Assembly: GCA_041490445.1 (NCBI GenBank)
Contig: JBGPTF010000009.1
Coordinates: forward strand, 62,001 to 126,000
DNA length: 64,000 bases
Source of the DNA: JBGPTF01 sp041490445
Lineage (GTDB): Bacteria; Acidobacteriota; Terriglobia; Acidiferrales; UBA7541
Direction of reading: 5' to 3'
This document shows, in pieces, positions 16,433 through 25,002 of the stretch (the first letter of the stretch is position 1; each line of letters starts with the position of its first letter). A program made the translations under genes and the position numbers. Below the pieces are notes generated by a model. It was given only the letters and a program-made list of their open reading frames with translations, was not told where the DNA came from and searched no databases.

Positions 16433-17490
16433 GCGCCGAACGAATCGCGAGGCAAAGTGTGTCCACTGGATCGTCCAGCAGCGCCCACGGCGCGGATCTG
16501 GCGCGGCTTCTCGATATCGTCGGTGCATTCCCCCGGCAGACCATTCTGGTGCTCGGCGATCTGGTGGCTGATGAGTTTGTCTCCGGCGACATCTCGCGCG
16601 TCTCGCGCGAAGCCCCTGTGCTGATTCTCCGTCATCGGCAGACGGAACTTGTTCCCGGCGGCGGCGCGAATGCTGCAAATAATCTGGCCGACCTCGGCGC
16701 CCGCGTCTTGCCCGTCGGTGCGGTCGGCGATGACGCCGCCGGACGAGCCCTGCTCGATTATTTTCGCCGCAAAGGCGTGAATACAGCCGGCATTCTGAGC
16801 GTGCCGGGTTGGACCACAACGACCAAGACGCGCTATCTTGCCGGGTGGACACACACCTCACGCCAGCAGGTGTTGCGCGTGGACCGCGAGCCGGATTCGC
16901 CCATGCCTCAGCGGGCGTCGGCGGCAGTGGCACGGAAGGCTGCCACGCTCGCGAAACGCGCCGGTGCCGTGCTGGTCTCCGATTATGGTTGCGGCACGGT
17001 CACGCCCGGCCTCGTGCGCGGATTGCGTGCGAAGCTCGTGACTCTCGATTCCCGTTTTTCGCTGATCGACTATAGTGCCGCGCGCGTCACGGCGGCCACG
17101 CCGAACGAACCGGAGCTCGAGGCTCTGTTCCACACGCGCATCGGAAGCGACACGCGCAAACTCGAACAGCTTGCCATGCGCACCTTGCGCAAGATGCACC
17201 TCGCGGCGCTGGTGGTCACGCGCGGCAAGGACGGGATGATTGTTTTCGAGCGCGCTGGCCGCCCGCACCCGGTCCCCATTCATGGGACCGACGAAGTCGC
17301 CGACGTCACTGGCGCGGGCGATACTGTCATCGCCGCATTCACCCTCGCGCTTGCGGCAGGCGCGACGTACGTCGAAGCCGCGCAACTCGCCACCTACGCT
17401 GCCGGCATTGTCGTGATGAAGCGCGGCACGGCCACCGCCACGCGAGCGGAGCTCGAAGCAGCGCTGCGCGCCGACGCCACTTCCCGCTGA
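16429..17490 (+). CDS. hldA: D-glycero-beta-D-manno-heptose-7-phosphate kinase (HldE kinase half)
   Basis: 353 aa from the ATG at 16429 (ATGA overlap with gmhB). PfkB/ribokinase-family kinase making heptose 1,7-bisphosphate. Signatures are VPGGGANAANNLADLGA (PfkB signature 1, about 73-90) and VADVTGAGDTVIAAFTLALA (signature 2 with the catalytic Asp, about 290). In E. coli this is the N-terminal half of the fused HldE; here it stands alone and the nucleotidyltransferase half is the next gene. The two reading frames share one base (TGATG at 17488-17492). The first 25 residues are poorly conserved. Confidence 0.92.
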   Translation: MSAERIARQSVSTGSSSSAHGADLARLLDIVGAFPRQTILVLGDLVADEFVSGDISRVSREAPVLILRHRQTELVPGGGANAANNLADLGARVLPVGAVGDDAAGRALLDYFRRKGVNTAGILSVPGWTTTTKTRYLAGWTHTSRQQVLRVDREPDSPMPQRASAAVARKAATLAKRAGAVLVSDYGCGTVTPGLVRGLRAKLVTLDSRFSLIDYSAARVTAATPNEPELEALFHTRIGSDTRKLEQLAMRTLRKMHLAALVVTRGKDGMIVFERAGRPHPVPIHGTDEVADVTGAGDTVIAAFTLALAAGATYVEAAQLATYAAGIVVMKRGTATATRAELEAALRADATSR

Positions 17491-17978
17491 TGGATACCCG
17501 CTGGAAAATCCTCGGGCGCGACGAATTGCGCCGGGAGCTGCAAAAGAAAAAGCAGCGCGCCGCCCGCATCGTGCTTGCCAACGGCTGCTTCGACGTCTTG
17601 CACGCCGGGCACATCCGCTATCTGGAAGGCGCGCGGCGCGAAGCTGATCTTCTCGTGGTGGCGATCAACTCTGACGCCAGCGAAGAGAAGTTGAAGGGCG
17701 CGGGCCGCCCCATTCTCCCCGAGCGCGCGCGTGCGGAACTGGTCGCGGCCGTTGCAGCCGTTGATTACGTCGTGATCTTTGATGAGCCGAACGTCGAAGC
17801 GCTGCTCACCGAATTGCGGCCCGACGTGCATGCCAAGGGCACCGACTACACAGCCGATACGGTGCCCGAACGAGAAGTCGCCGCCCGGCTCGGTATTTGC
17901 GTTGCCATTGTCGGTGATCCGAAACGGCATTCCACGCGCGATCTGATCGCGCGGGTCCGTGGGCGCAGCGATGACTGA
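17490..17978 (+). CDS. hldC: Heptose-1-phosphate adenylyltransferase (HldE transferase half)
   Basis: 162 aa. Transfers AMP from ATP to heptose 1-phosphate, giving ADP-D,D-heptose. The nucleotidyltransferase motif ANGCFDVLHAGHIRYLEGAR (about 30-49) contains the HxGH site. GRPILPERARAELVAAV and HAKGTDYTADTVPE are typical of the RfaE2 branch. It completes the set kinase-phosphatase-adenylyltransferase, but the sedoheptulose-7-phosphate isomerase GmhA and the epimerase HldD are not in the window. Overlaps waaC by 8 bp. Confidence 0.93.
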   Translation: MDTRWKILGRDELRRELQKKKQRAARIVLANGCFDVLHAGHIRYLEGARREADLLVVAINSDASEEKLKGAGRPILPERARAELVAAVAAVDYVVIFDEPNVEALLTELRPDVHAKGTDYTADTVPEREVAARLGICVAIVGDPKRHSTRDLIARVRGRSDD

Positions 17979-18999
17979 TTCCGCGAAATCACGCCCAACT
18001 GACGCCGAGCGGTTTCTTATCGTGCGCATGGGCTCGATGGGCGATGTTGTGCACACACTCCCCGCCGTCGCAGCCCTGCGCGATTCCTTTCCGGCCGCGC
18101 GAATCGATTGGTTGATCGACCGCCGCTGGCGTGTACTGCTCGAAGGGAATCCGGACATCAGCGGCATTCTTTCGTTTGACCGCAAATCCCTAGGCGAAGT
18201 TATGGCCTGCATTGGCGCGCTGCGCCGCGCGGACTATCCCTGCGCGATTGATTTTCAATCGCTCTACAAATCGGCGCTGATGGCGTTCTTCTCGGGCGCG
18301 CCGAAGCGCGTGGGATTCGACCGCCACTACGCGCGCGAAGCAGGGGCTGCGCTCTTGTACACGCAAAGGGTTTCGCCGCGCGGGGCGCACAAAGTCGAAC
18401 ACAATCTTTCGCTGGTCGAAAGCGTGGGCGCAAAGGCGCGCGCGGTTCGTTTTCCGCTGGCGCGAGCGGCGGAAGCAGAGGCGTGGGTCTCCCGCGAGCT
18501 CGAGTCGCGCGGTTTGCGGGAATATTTCGTCTTGTGTCCGGGCGGTGGTTGGCGCTCGAAATGCTGGCCGGCGGAACGCTTTGGGGAGCTGCATCAGGAG
18601 CTGGCGCGAAAGCATGGCTGGAGTGGCGTCGTTAGCTTCGGCCCGGGCGAGGAACCCCTCGCGGAGGAAGTCCGCCGCGCGGCCGGCAAATCCAATCCTG
18701 CCATCTTCCCGATGACGTTGCCGCAGTTGATCGTAGTCCTGCGGCGGGCGAAGTTCGTGGTCGCTGGCGACACCGGCCCGCTACATCTTGCCGTTGCGCT
18801 CGGCACTCCAGTTGTCGGCCTCTACGGCCCCACGGACCCGGCGCGCAACGGCCCGTACACGAAAACGGATGTAGTCGTGCGCAACGCGAAGCCTGACCAG
18901 ACCACTTATCATCGCGGCGGGGAATATTCTCTTGCGATGCTTTCGATCAGCGTGCCGCAAGCGCTGGCGGCGATCGAGCGGCGCCTGGGGGTGAAGTGA
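17971..18999 (+). CDS. waaC: Glycosyltransferase family 9, LPS heptosyltransferase I type
   Basis: 342 aa from the ATG at 17971, inside the ATGACTGA overlap with hldC; a GTG 12 bases earlier is possible. It would add the first heptose to Kdo. FLIVRMGSMGDVVHTLPAVA (about 15-34) is the WaaC-type N-terminus, and FVVAGDTGPLHLAVALGTPV plus GLYGPTDPARNGPY form the ADP-heptose site. Two distinct GT9 enzymes in one operon (this and waaF) fit heptose I and heptose II addition; the assignment of which is which rests on motif flavour. Confidence 0.88.
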   Translation: MTDSAKSRPTDAERFLIVRMGSMGDVVHTLPAVAALRDSFPAARIDWLIDRRWRVLLEGNPDISGILSFDRKSLGEVMACIGALRRADYPCAIDFQSLYKSALMAFFSGAPKRVGFDRHYAREAGAALLYTQRVSPRGAHKVEHNLSLVESVGAKARAVRFPLARAAEAEAWVSRELESRGLREYFVLCPGGGWRSKCWPAERFGELHQELARKHGWSGVVSFGPGEEPLAEEVRRAAGKSNPAIFPMTLPQLIVVLRRAKFVVAGDTGPLHLAVALGTPVVGLYGPTDPARNGPYTKTDVVVRNAKPDQTTYHRGGEYSLAMLSISVPQALAAIERRLGVK

Positions 19000-19547
19000 T
19001 GGCAGGCGCGAGTTTCTGGGCGCGCTGGCGCGTTCGCACGGGCTATTTCGTTGCGCTCGCGTATCTCTGGCTTGCCGCGCCGGCGCCCCGCGCGATCGCC
19101 GCGGGTGGCGCCGTGGCGTTTCTCGGGTTGCTCGTCCGCGCCGCGGCTGCCGGCCATCTGCGGAAGGGCGAGGCCCTCGCCACGTCGGGTCCCTATGCGC
19201 ACACGCGCAATCCCCTCTATCTCGGCAGCGCGCTCCTTGCTGCCGGATTCGCGATCGCGTCGCATTCCTGGCTCGCCGCTGCGCTCGTGATCGCCTATTT
19301 CGCTCTTTTTTATTCCATGGTCATGCGCCGCGAAGCGGACGAGCTGCGCGCCAGGTATGGCCACTCCTTCGAGGAATATGCCGCCTGCGTCCCGCTATTC
19401 TTGCCGCGAATCATGCCAGCACGCGGAGGGGGTCCAGCGGTGCGCTTTTCGTGGGCTCTGTATCGCCGCAACCGCGAGTATCAGGCGGCGCTCGGATATC
19501 TTGTGGGGATTGCGCTCTTGGTAGTGCGAATGCTTTGGCGGGGCTGA
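18999..19547 (+). CDS. Isoprenylcysteine carboxyl methyltransferase-like membrane methyltransferase
   Basis: 182 aa from the ATG at 18999 (TGATG overlap with waaC; a GTG just before it would add one residue). Four or five hydrophobic segments. TSGPYAHTRNPLYLGSAL (about 63-80) and YGHSFEEYAACVPLFLPRI (about 122-140) are the signature of the ICMT/PEMT family, where the RNP and the downstream Glu build the SAM site. The substrate is unknown; bacterial members methylate phospholipids, isoprenoids or other lipids. Its position as last gene of the LPS operon suggests, but does not prove, an envelope lipid substrate. Confidence 0.8.
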   Translation: MAGASFWARWRVRTGYFVALAYLWLAAPAPRAIAAGGAVAFLGLLVRAAAAGHLRKGEALATSGPYAHTRNPLYLGSALLAAGFAIASHSWLAAALVIAYFALFYSMVMRREADELRARYGHSFEEYAACVPLFLPRIMPARGGGPAVRFSWALYRRNREYQAALGYLVGIALLVVRMLWRG

Positions 19548-19561
19548 ATCTTCGGCAATCG

Positions 19562-19822
19562 TTACTGCAGGCGATAGACGGCGTGCATCAGCCGCTGGAA
19601 TTTCGGCCGGTAAATCAGGTCGAAGGTCTCTTCCTTGCCGGGGAATAGGCCCAGCGCTACGCGCCGCGTCGCCGCCACGACCCCGGCCGCTTCTTCCACC
19701 GACAAGTGCCCATCCGCGATCGTCGTTAGTGCCAGATTGACGATGATTCGCAGCCGACGTCCCCTTCGGCTTTCTTCGTCAATTTCGTTCTGGGTAGGCT
19801 TGCGCTACGCGTCGCGTTCCAT
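19562..19822 (-). pseudogene. Possible small gene with an early in-frame TAG
   Basis: On the minus strand an ATG at 19820-19822 reads MERDA and then meets TAG at 19805-19807. The same frame then stays open for 80 codons to TAA at 19562-19564. The peptide looks protein-like: RLRIIVNLALTTIADGHLSV, then EEAAGVVAATRRVALGLFPG and FQRLMHAVYRLQ. No ATG, GTG or early TTG restarts the frame after the TAG. Either the gene is broken, the base call is wrong, or a rare start (for example ATT or CTG) is used. It runs convergent to the LPS operon and divergent from the DUF2007-like gene. Function unknown. Confidence 0.45.
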
Positions 19823-19899
19823 GGCTGGTCTTGAGACTGCTTTCGAATTATTATGAACGGGGCCTGGGCGATCGGCAAGCGGGCCGCGAGGAGAGTTTC

Positions 19900-20166
19900 G
19901 TGGAGAGAAAAACCAAATCCGAGCGCACCGTTCTTGTGCACACGGCCGGCTCGTGGACGGAAGCCGTGGTGATTCGCGGTCTCCTCGAAAGCGCCGGCAT
20001 CGCTTCGCCCGGCTCTGATTCGACCGACCCGTTCCCCCTGCGCGAGCCGCCCGAGGGCACGCACGGCACGGAGATTGTCGTACTCGAATCCCACGCCGAC
20101 GAAGCCCGCCGGCTCATCTCGGAGTATCTTGCCAGCAACGAAAACATCGAAGCGGATGATTCGTAA
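19900..20166 (+). CDS. DUF2007-like small protein
   Basis: 88 aa from a GTG at 19900 with an excellent Shine-Dalgarno (GAGGAGAG) 4-5 bases upstream; an upstream ATG at 19831 lacks a site. The fold pattern VLVHTAGSWTEAVVIRGLLE then SAGIASPGSDS and TEIVVLESHADEARRLISEY matches the DUF2007 putative signal-transducing family, small ferredoxin-like alpha/beta proteins of unknown role. The C-terminus is acidic (NENIEADDS). It is convergent with comEC, with 36 bases between the two stops. Confidence 0.75.
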   Translation: MERKTKSERTVLVHTAGSWTEAVVIRGLLESAGIASPGSDSTDPFPLREPPEGTHGTEIVVLESHADEARRLISEYLASNENIEADDS

Positions 20167-20202
20167 GCGGACCACTAGAAAAGTGTTGCAGCGCCCGAAA
20201 CT

Positions 20203-22821
20203 TCAATCGCGGCCGGGCGCTGCGAAAGTGTGCAACTCAAGTGTGCGGCCATCCGTCGTCGCCGTTACGGCGCCATCGTGGTCTGTCCGCAGGAAACGCA
20301 CCCCCCGCGTGGCAAGGCGCTCCACCACGGCCGGACTGGGATGCCCAAACGAGTTTCTTTCGCCGACGGAAACCACGGCCACCCTGGGTGACACGACTGC
20401 AAGAAACTCCGCAGTCGAGGATGTCTTGCTTCCGTGGTGCGGAACTTTCAGAAAGTCCGCCGACAGGGAATCGGCATCCCGGGCGAGTGAATCCTCCACA
20501 CTTTCCTCAATGTCGCCGGGCAACAGGAACCGTTCCTGGCCATCTTCCAGTCGAATGACGAGCGAGTCGTTGTTGCTCGCCTCCGCCGTTGCGGTAGTGT
20601 CCGCGGGCCAGAGCACGCGGCCGGCGGCGCCGTCCCATGCAAAGGTATCGCCGCGCTGGTGGTGAACAATCTTCACCCCGCGCGACGCCGCCCGCGCCAG
20701 CAGATCGCGATAGGCGGACGAATCCACATCGTGGCCCACCCACAACTCGCCCACTCGAAAATTGTCGAGCACGGCATTCAATCCGTCGAGATGGTCGTGA
20801 TGCGCGTGCGTCAGGGCAACCACGTCCAGCCGCTTCAATCCCCGCTGCCAGAGGTACGGCGAGACGACTTGCTCTCCGATGTCCGCGCCCGTGCGATAGC
20901 CGCCGGAGTGGCTTTCCCCGTAGGCCCCGCCGCCATCAATCAACATCGTGCGACCGCCGGGGAAGGCAGTGAAGATCGAGTCGCCCTGGCCCACGTCGAG
21001 GACGGTCACTTCCAACCTGCCGCGTTCGAGTTGCGGCGCAAATGGGTGCGTCGCAGTCAGAGCGGCGAGAACGAGAAGGGCAGTCGCAACGAAGCGCTCC
21101 ATCCATCGCAGTTGCGCATCGCTACGGCTCAATCGGCGCCGCGCGCCAACGGCCAGAAGCGCGAGCGTGACGAAGAATGCGATCAGCAACCAAGCGGGAG
21201 GTCCGGGTATCCGGTACGATGCGCGCGGCAGCCGACTGAACCATTCGACGGAGCCGAGCAATCCCGCGAGAAATACGCCGAGCAATTTGCCGGACAGCAG
21301 CGCGAGTCTCGCCCACGCAAAACTCACCAGCAGCGTGAAAAAGCCGAGCGGCACAATCAAACCTGTCAGCAAGACTGCTCCGATATTTGAGACCGGCCCC
21401 GAAAGGCTCACGCGATGGAAATAGTGCGCGAGGACGGGCAGCATCCCGAGTTGGATCACGGTCGAAAGCACTGCCACTTCCCACAGGCGGAAGCAAACGC
21501 GCAGCGGCGCCGTGCAGAAAGAATCCGCAAAGCGCTGGAGACAACGCGGCAGACGGGCGGCTATCCATCGTGCAGCCGCGCGCAGGTCGAGCCGGAACTG
21601 GATGACGCGCGGCGGATGCGCCACGTCGCGCGTCACGTCGCCCAGGTAGGTGAGCCCGGCGCGGTAGGGCGCGCTCGTCCGCTCAATCCACGGCATTGCC
21701 AGCGCCGCGATCACGCCCGCGGCGAGAAACGACAGTTGAAAGCTCGCGTCCGTGAGTGCGGAGGGGCGCGCCAGCAATAGCAAGAGCGCCGCCACCGCTA
21801 CGGTATTCAGCAACTCGACGCGCCGGAAGAGCAGCCGCGCGGAGAGAAACACGGCGCCCATCAGCGCGGCGCGCAGAATCGGCGGGCGGTCCTCCACCAC
21901 GCCCACGTAAGCGGCGAGAACGAGCAGCGTCAGGACGGTTGTGAGCACCACCGAAAGCCGCATTCTCCGCCCGAGCCAGAAAACGAACATGGCCAACGCG
22001 GCCACGTGCAGCCCCGCAACCACGAGGACGTGATACGCCGCGGTTTTCTGGAATTCCGTAGCGAGGTCGGAATCCACAAAGCTGCGGTCGCCGAGAAGCA
22101 TGGCGCGGAGCACGGCCGATCGATCCGGTGAATTCGCGAATAACGTGTCCACTCGCGCGAGGAGCGTGCCGCGCAATCGCGCGAAGCGATGCCGCACAGT
22201 CAGCGGAGGCGTGCTGATGAGTGGCCGCAGGAGTTCCGCGCTGCGAAGCGTTGCCGTCAGGTAAATGCCCTGGCTTGCGAGATAGCCGCGCGCGTCGAAG
22301 GCGCCGGGGTCGAGATAATTCCGCGGCGCTTGGGCGCGCACCAGCGCTTCCACGAGGTCTCCCGCGCGGACGGGCGCCAGTGTTTCGGGATTGTTTGCAT
22401 TGCGAAAATAACTCACCCGCAGCCCGCCGGTGACGGGGATCGCCCGTCCCCCTGCCTCCACTTCGTCGAGTTCCATTTCATAACGAACGCCCCACGGCAA
22501 CGGCAGGGGATCGTTCCGCAATCGCCCGCGCCAGCGCAGCGGCTCGCTGATGTCGAGGCGCTGTTCCGCGACGAGTCGCGCAACGTGATCGCTCGGCAGC
22601 GGGAGCTGCTCAATCCGCACTCCGGCGCTGCCCAGTGCTGCCCAGGCGAGCAGGGCAACCACCCACGCGGCCGTGAGGCTCTCGAACTTCGCGAGAACAG
22701 CCCCCGCCACGATGGCGCTCAGGGTGACGGCGAAATAAATCACCGTTGCCACGGGAATTCTGTCCGCCAACAGGATTCCCGCGGCGAATGCCGCCACGAT
22801 TCCGAGTGCAGGCAGCTTCAT
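20203..22821 (-). CDS. comEC: ComEC/Rec2-family competence channel protein
   Basis: 872 aa. ComEC forms the inner-membrane channel through which single-stranded DNA enters during transformation. The order is: three N-terminal hydrophobic segments, an OB-like DUF4131 domain (about 75-210), the ten-or-so-helix Competence domain (about 240-590), and a metallo-beta-lactamase-like domain (about 610-860) with VLDVGQGDSIFTAFPG, VALTHAHHDHLDGLNAVL and KVPHHGSKTSS. The HxHxDH metal motif is intact, consistent with the proposed nuclease role. Its ATG overlaps the rlmD stop by 4 bp. Other competence genes are not in the window, so natural transformation is not shown. Confidence 0.92.
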   Translation of the reverse strand: MKLPALGIVAAFAAGILLADRIPVATVIYFAVTLSAIVAGAVLAKFESLTAAWVVALLAWAALGSAGVRIEQLPLPSDHVARLVAEQRLDISEPLRWRGRLRNDPLPLPWGVRYEMELDEVEAGGRAIPVTGGLRVSYFRNANNPETLAPVRAGDLVEALVRAQAPRNYLDPGAFDARGYLASQGIYLTATLRSAELLRPLISTPPLTVRHRFARLRGTLLARVDTLFANSPDRSAVLRAMLLGDRSFVDSDLATEFQKTAAYHVLVVAGLHVAALAMFVFWLGRRMRLSVVLTTVLTLLVLAAYVGVVEDRPPILRAALMGAVFLSARLLFRRVELLNTVAVAALLLLLARPSALTDASFQLSFLAAGVIAALAMPWIERTSAPYRAGLTYLGDVTRDVAHPPRVIQFRLDLRAAARWIAARLPRCLQRFADSFCTAPLRVCFRLWEVAVLSTVIQLGMLPVLAHYFHRVSLSGPVSNIGAVLLTGLIVPLGFFTLLVSFAWARLALLSGKLLGVFLAGLLGSVEWFSRLPRASYRIPGPPAWLLIAFFVTLALLAVGARRRLSRSDAQLRWMERFVATALLVLAALTATHPFAPQLERGRLEVTVLDVGQGDSIFTAFPGGRTMLIDGGGAYGESHSGGYRTGADIGEQVVSPYLWQRGLKRLDVVALTHAHHDHLDGLNAVLDNFRVGELWVGHDVDSSAYRDLLARAASRGVKIVHHQRGDTFAWDGAAGRVLWPADTTATAEASNNDSLVIRLEDGQERFLLPGDIEESVEDSLARDADSLSADFLKVPHHGSKTSSTAEFLAVVSPRVAVVSVGERNSFGHPSPAVVERLATRGVRFLRTDHDGAVTATTDGRTLELHTFAAPGRD

Positions 22822-24107
22822 GATCGCCTCGTCAGCCGGACGAGCGATTCGATGTGGAACGTTTCCGGAAATAGGTCGAACAGGTGCAGCTCCTCGATGG
22901 AGTAGCCTGTTGCCGCCAGCGCGGCCAGGTCACGCGCCAGTGTCGAAGGGTCGCAGGAAACATACACGATGCGGGGTGGCGCCAGTTTCGTCAGCCGCGC
23001 GAGCGCCGCCGGAGACATTCCCGCGCGAGGCGGATCGATCACGGCGAGATCCGGTGTTTCCTTCCATGAATGGAGGAACGCGTCCACGTCGGTTTCGCGC
23101 GCTTCGGCGTGGCTGGACACGGGCCCCAGGTTCTCGACGAGATCGCGCGCCGAGGCGGGGTTTGCTTCGACCGCGATGACGCGCTCGAACTTTGGGGCGA
23201 GCGCGGCGGCGAACAATCCCACGCCGGCGAACAAATCAAGCGCCAGCATCCCGCCATCGCCATCGGCCACCGCTCGCGCCAGCTCCTCAACGAGAAAGCG
23301 GTTTACCTGAAAAAAGGACATATGGCCGACGCGAAAACAAGTGCCGGAGACTTCGGTGCGCAAATAGCCCGGCCCGTCGAGGTCCATCCGGTCGCGCGTC
23401 GTGTCAATCAGCAGCACGCTTTCGAGCCAGGGCAGAGACGTGCGGAATTTCGAGACGAGCACCGCTGCGGAAGCGTGCAACCCCGCAAACGAGGCGTTCA
23501 ATAGGATTCTGGCATCGGCGGCGTCTGCAAAGGCTTCGACCTCCCGCAGCGTTGCAGGCATCTCGCCGCTCGCGACCACCTCCCGCAGAACCGCGAGCGT
23601 TTCTGCGAGGCGCGGAGAAAGTATCGGGCACTCTTCAACCGTGCACAGCGCAGTCGAACCCGCACAAAAATAGCCGATGCCGAGACGCGGGGTCGCATTG
23701 CTCGCAGCATCCGTGCGTGTGAGCGGACGAACTTTCCACTGCGCGCGATTCCGGTAGCCCCACGGCGGCGAAGCGTGCGCGGGAATCGGCCCCTCCCAGC
23801 TCACGCGCCCGATTCGCCCTAGCGTCTCCCGGAGAATCTCTGTCTTGTACCGCAGTTGCGCTTCGTAGGGGATGTGCTGGTAGTGGCAGCCACCGCAGTC
23901 CGCAAAGTGCCGGCACACAGGAGCAATCCGTTCAGCGGAAGCCGTCAGCACCTTCTGCGCACGTCCGCGAATGAATTTCTTTTTCTGCTCGACCGTTTCA
24001 ACTTCGGTTTCTTCGCCCGGCAGCACGAACGGAACAAAAATCGTGTGGCCATCGTGATGCGCCAGCCCTTCGCCGCCGTAGATGAGCTTTTCAATCGTTA
24101 CGCGCAT
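22818..24107 (-). CDS. rlmD: 23S rRNA (uracil-C5)-methyltransferase, RlmD/TrmA family
   Basis: 429 aa. It methylates C5 of a uridine in 23S rRNA (U1939 or U747 class) with SAM. A TRAM domain leads (about 1-55). The iron-sulfur cysteines are in VCRHFADCGGCHYQ (about 64-76), with a fourth in the CTVEECPIL region. The SAM-binding motif is ALDLFAGVGLFAAAL, and DPPRAG then YVSCDPSTLARDL carry the catalytic Cys. RlmC, RlmD and RlmCD cannot be told apart here. Upstream of comEC with a 4-bp overlap. Confidence 0.88.
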   Translation of the reverse strand: MRVTIEKLIYGGEGLAHHDGHTIFVPFVLPGEETEVETVEQKKKFIRGRAQKVLTASAERIAPVCRHFADCGGCHYQHIPYEAQLRYKTEILRETLGRIGRVSWEGPIPAHASPPWGYRNRAQWKVRPLTRTDAASNATPRLGIGYFCAGSTALCTVEECPILSPRLAETLAVLREVVASGEMPATLREVEAFADAADARILLNASFAGLHASAAVLVSKFRTSLPWLESVLLIDTTRDRMDLDGPGYLRTEVSGTCFRVGHMSFFQVNRFLVEELARAVADGDGGMLALDLFAGVGLFAAALAPKFERVIAVEANPASARDLVENLGPVSSHAEARETDVDAFLHSWKETPDLAVIDPPRAGMSPAALARLTKLAPPRIVYVSCDPSTLARDLAALAATGYSIEELHLFDLFPETFHIESLVRLTRRS

Positions 24108-24256
24108 TCTTTCTGTCCCGGCAACCCGTTATCCGGTAATTGTCATTGCCGATCCCATCGGCCCGAAGAATCTCATCGCAGTCAAGTTCCTCGGATGAGC
24201 TATTGCCCCTCCCATTCCTCCGGGATCCCCATGGCAGACCGGGGCAAGGTAGGCTC

Positions 24257-24985
24257 TCAGCTCAGGTAGAACAAACTCAGCCGGGGTAAGTCGTACGCTT
24301 CAAACAGCCGCTTCTGCAGATACTGCCGCTCGAGCAACGCAAGCTGTTCCGCCGTCATCTTCCGGCGATACGGGGCAAGGGCGCGGTCCATTTCGCGGCG
24401 GATTTCGAGCATTTTGTCGTCGTTCGCGCCCGCTGTAACCGCAGCAGTCAGTTTTTCCTCAATGACCGTCAGCCGCCGCTCCAGATCCTCGAGATCGAGC
24501 TGTGCCGGGGAATCAAGCAACGGCGCCAGTTGCTCGATCCGCCGCGCAGTTTCCTCCAATTGTCCTGCGAGGGCGGAATGCTCCGCGAGCAGTTTTTCTG
24601 CGGCGCGTGCCAGACGCTCCCAGTTTTTCGCAAAGAACTTTTTCAACTCCTCGCGCGAAAATGTCTCCGCCACATCCCGCGACGACTTCGTCTCCGGCCC
24701 GGCGCCCGCGTTCGCTTCGGCCGCCTCGGCAGCCGCGTCGAGCACAGCGTCCACGCAATACGCCAGGCTTTTCAATTGCCGTCCCGCGGCAGCCCGCCGA
24801 GAGCGCGCGTAGCTTTCGAACGCGCGATCAATCCCTTTCAGCACAGCATCCAGCGGAATGCCGGCCTTCTGCCACGTTTCGACGATGGCCCAGTCGAGTG
24901 GCGATACCAGTAGGTGTGCGCCCCGTTTGCGCCAGAAGTGTTCTTCAATTTCGGTGAAATAGTTGAAATAGTTGAACGCGCCCAT
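24257..24985 (-). CDS. Coiled-coil protein of unknown function
   Basis: 242 aa from the ATG at 24985; a TTG at 24997 would add four residues. The N-terminal part (about 1-75) is a compact helical domain: YFNYFTEIEEHFWRKRG, then LLVSPLDWAIVETWQKAGIP and LKSLAYCVDAVLDAAAE. The middle and C-terminal parts are charged helices rich in Glu, Ala, Arg and Lys, predicted coiled coil (about 105-230). No enzyme motif. The start is 17 bp downstream of the coaX stop, so it is probably the last gene of the valS-birA-coaX run. The N-terminal helical domain recalls small DNA-binding or replication-associated domains, but I cannot name a family. Confidence 0.65.
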   Translation of the reverse strand: MGAFNYFNYFTEIEEHFWRKRGAHLLVSPLDWAIVETWQKAGIPLDAVLKGIDRAFESYARSRRAAAGRQLKSLAYCVDAVLDAAAEAAEANAGAGPETKSSRDVAETFSREELKKFFAKNWERLARAAEKLLAEHSALAGQLEETARRIEQLAPLLDSPAQLDLEDLERRLTVIEEKLTAAVTAGANDDKMLEIRREMDRALAPYRRKMTAEQLALLERQYLQKRLFEAYDLPRLSLFYLS

Positions 24986-25002
24986 GGCCGCCGGCAACGC
25001 GC

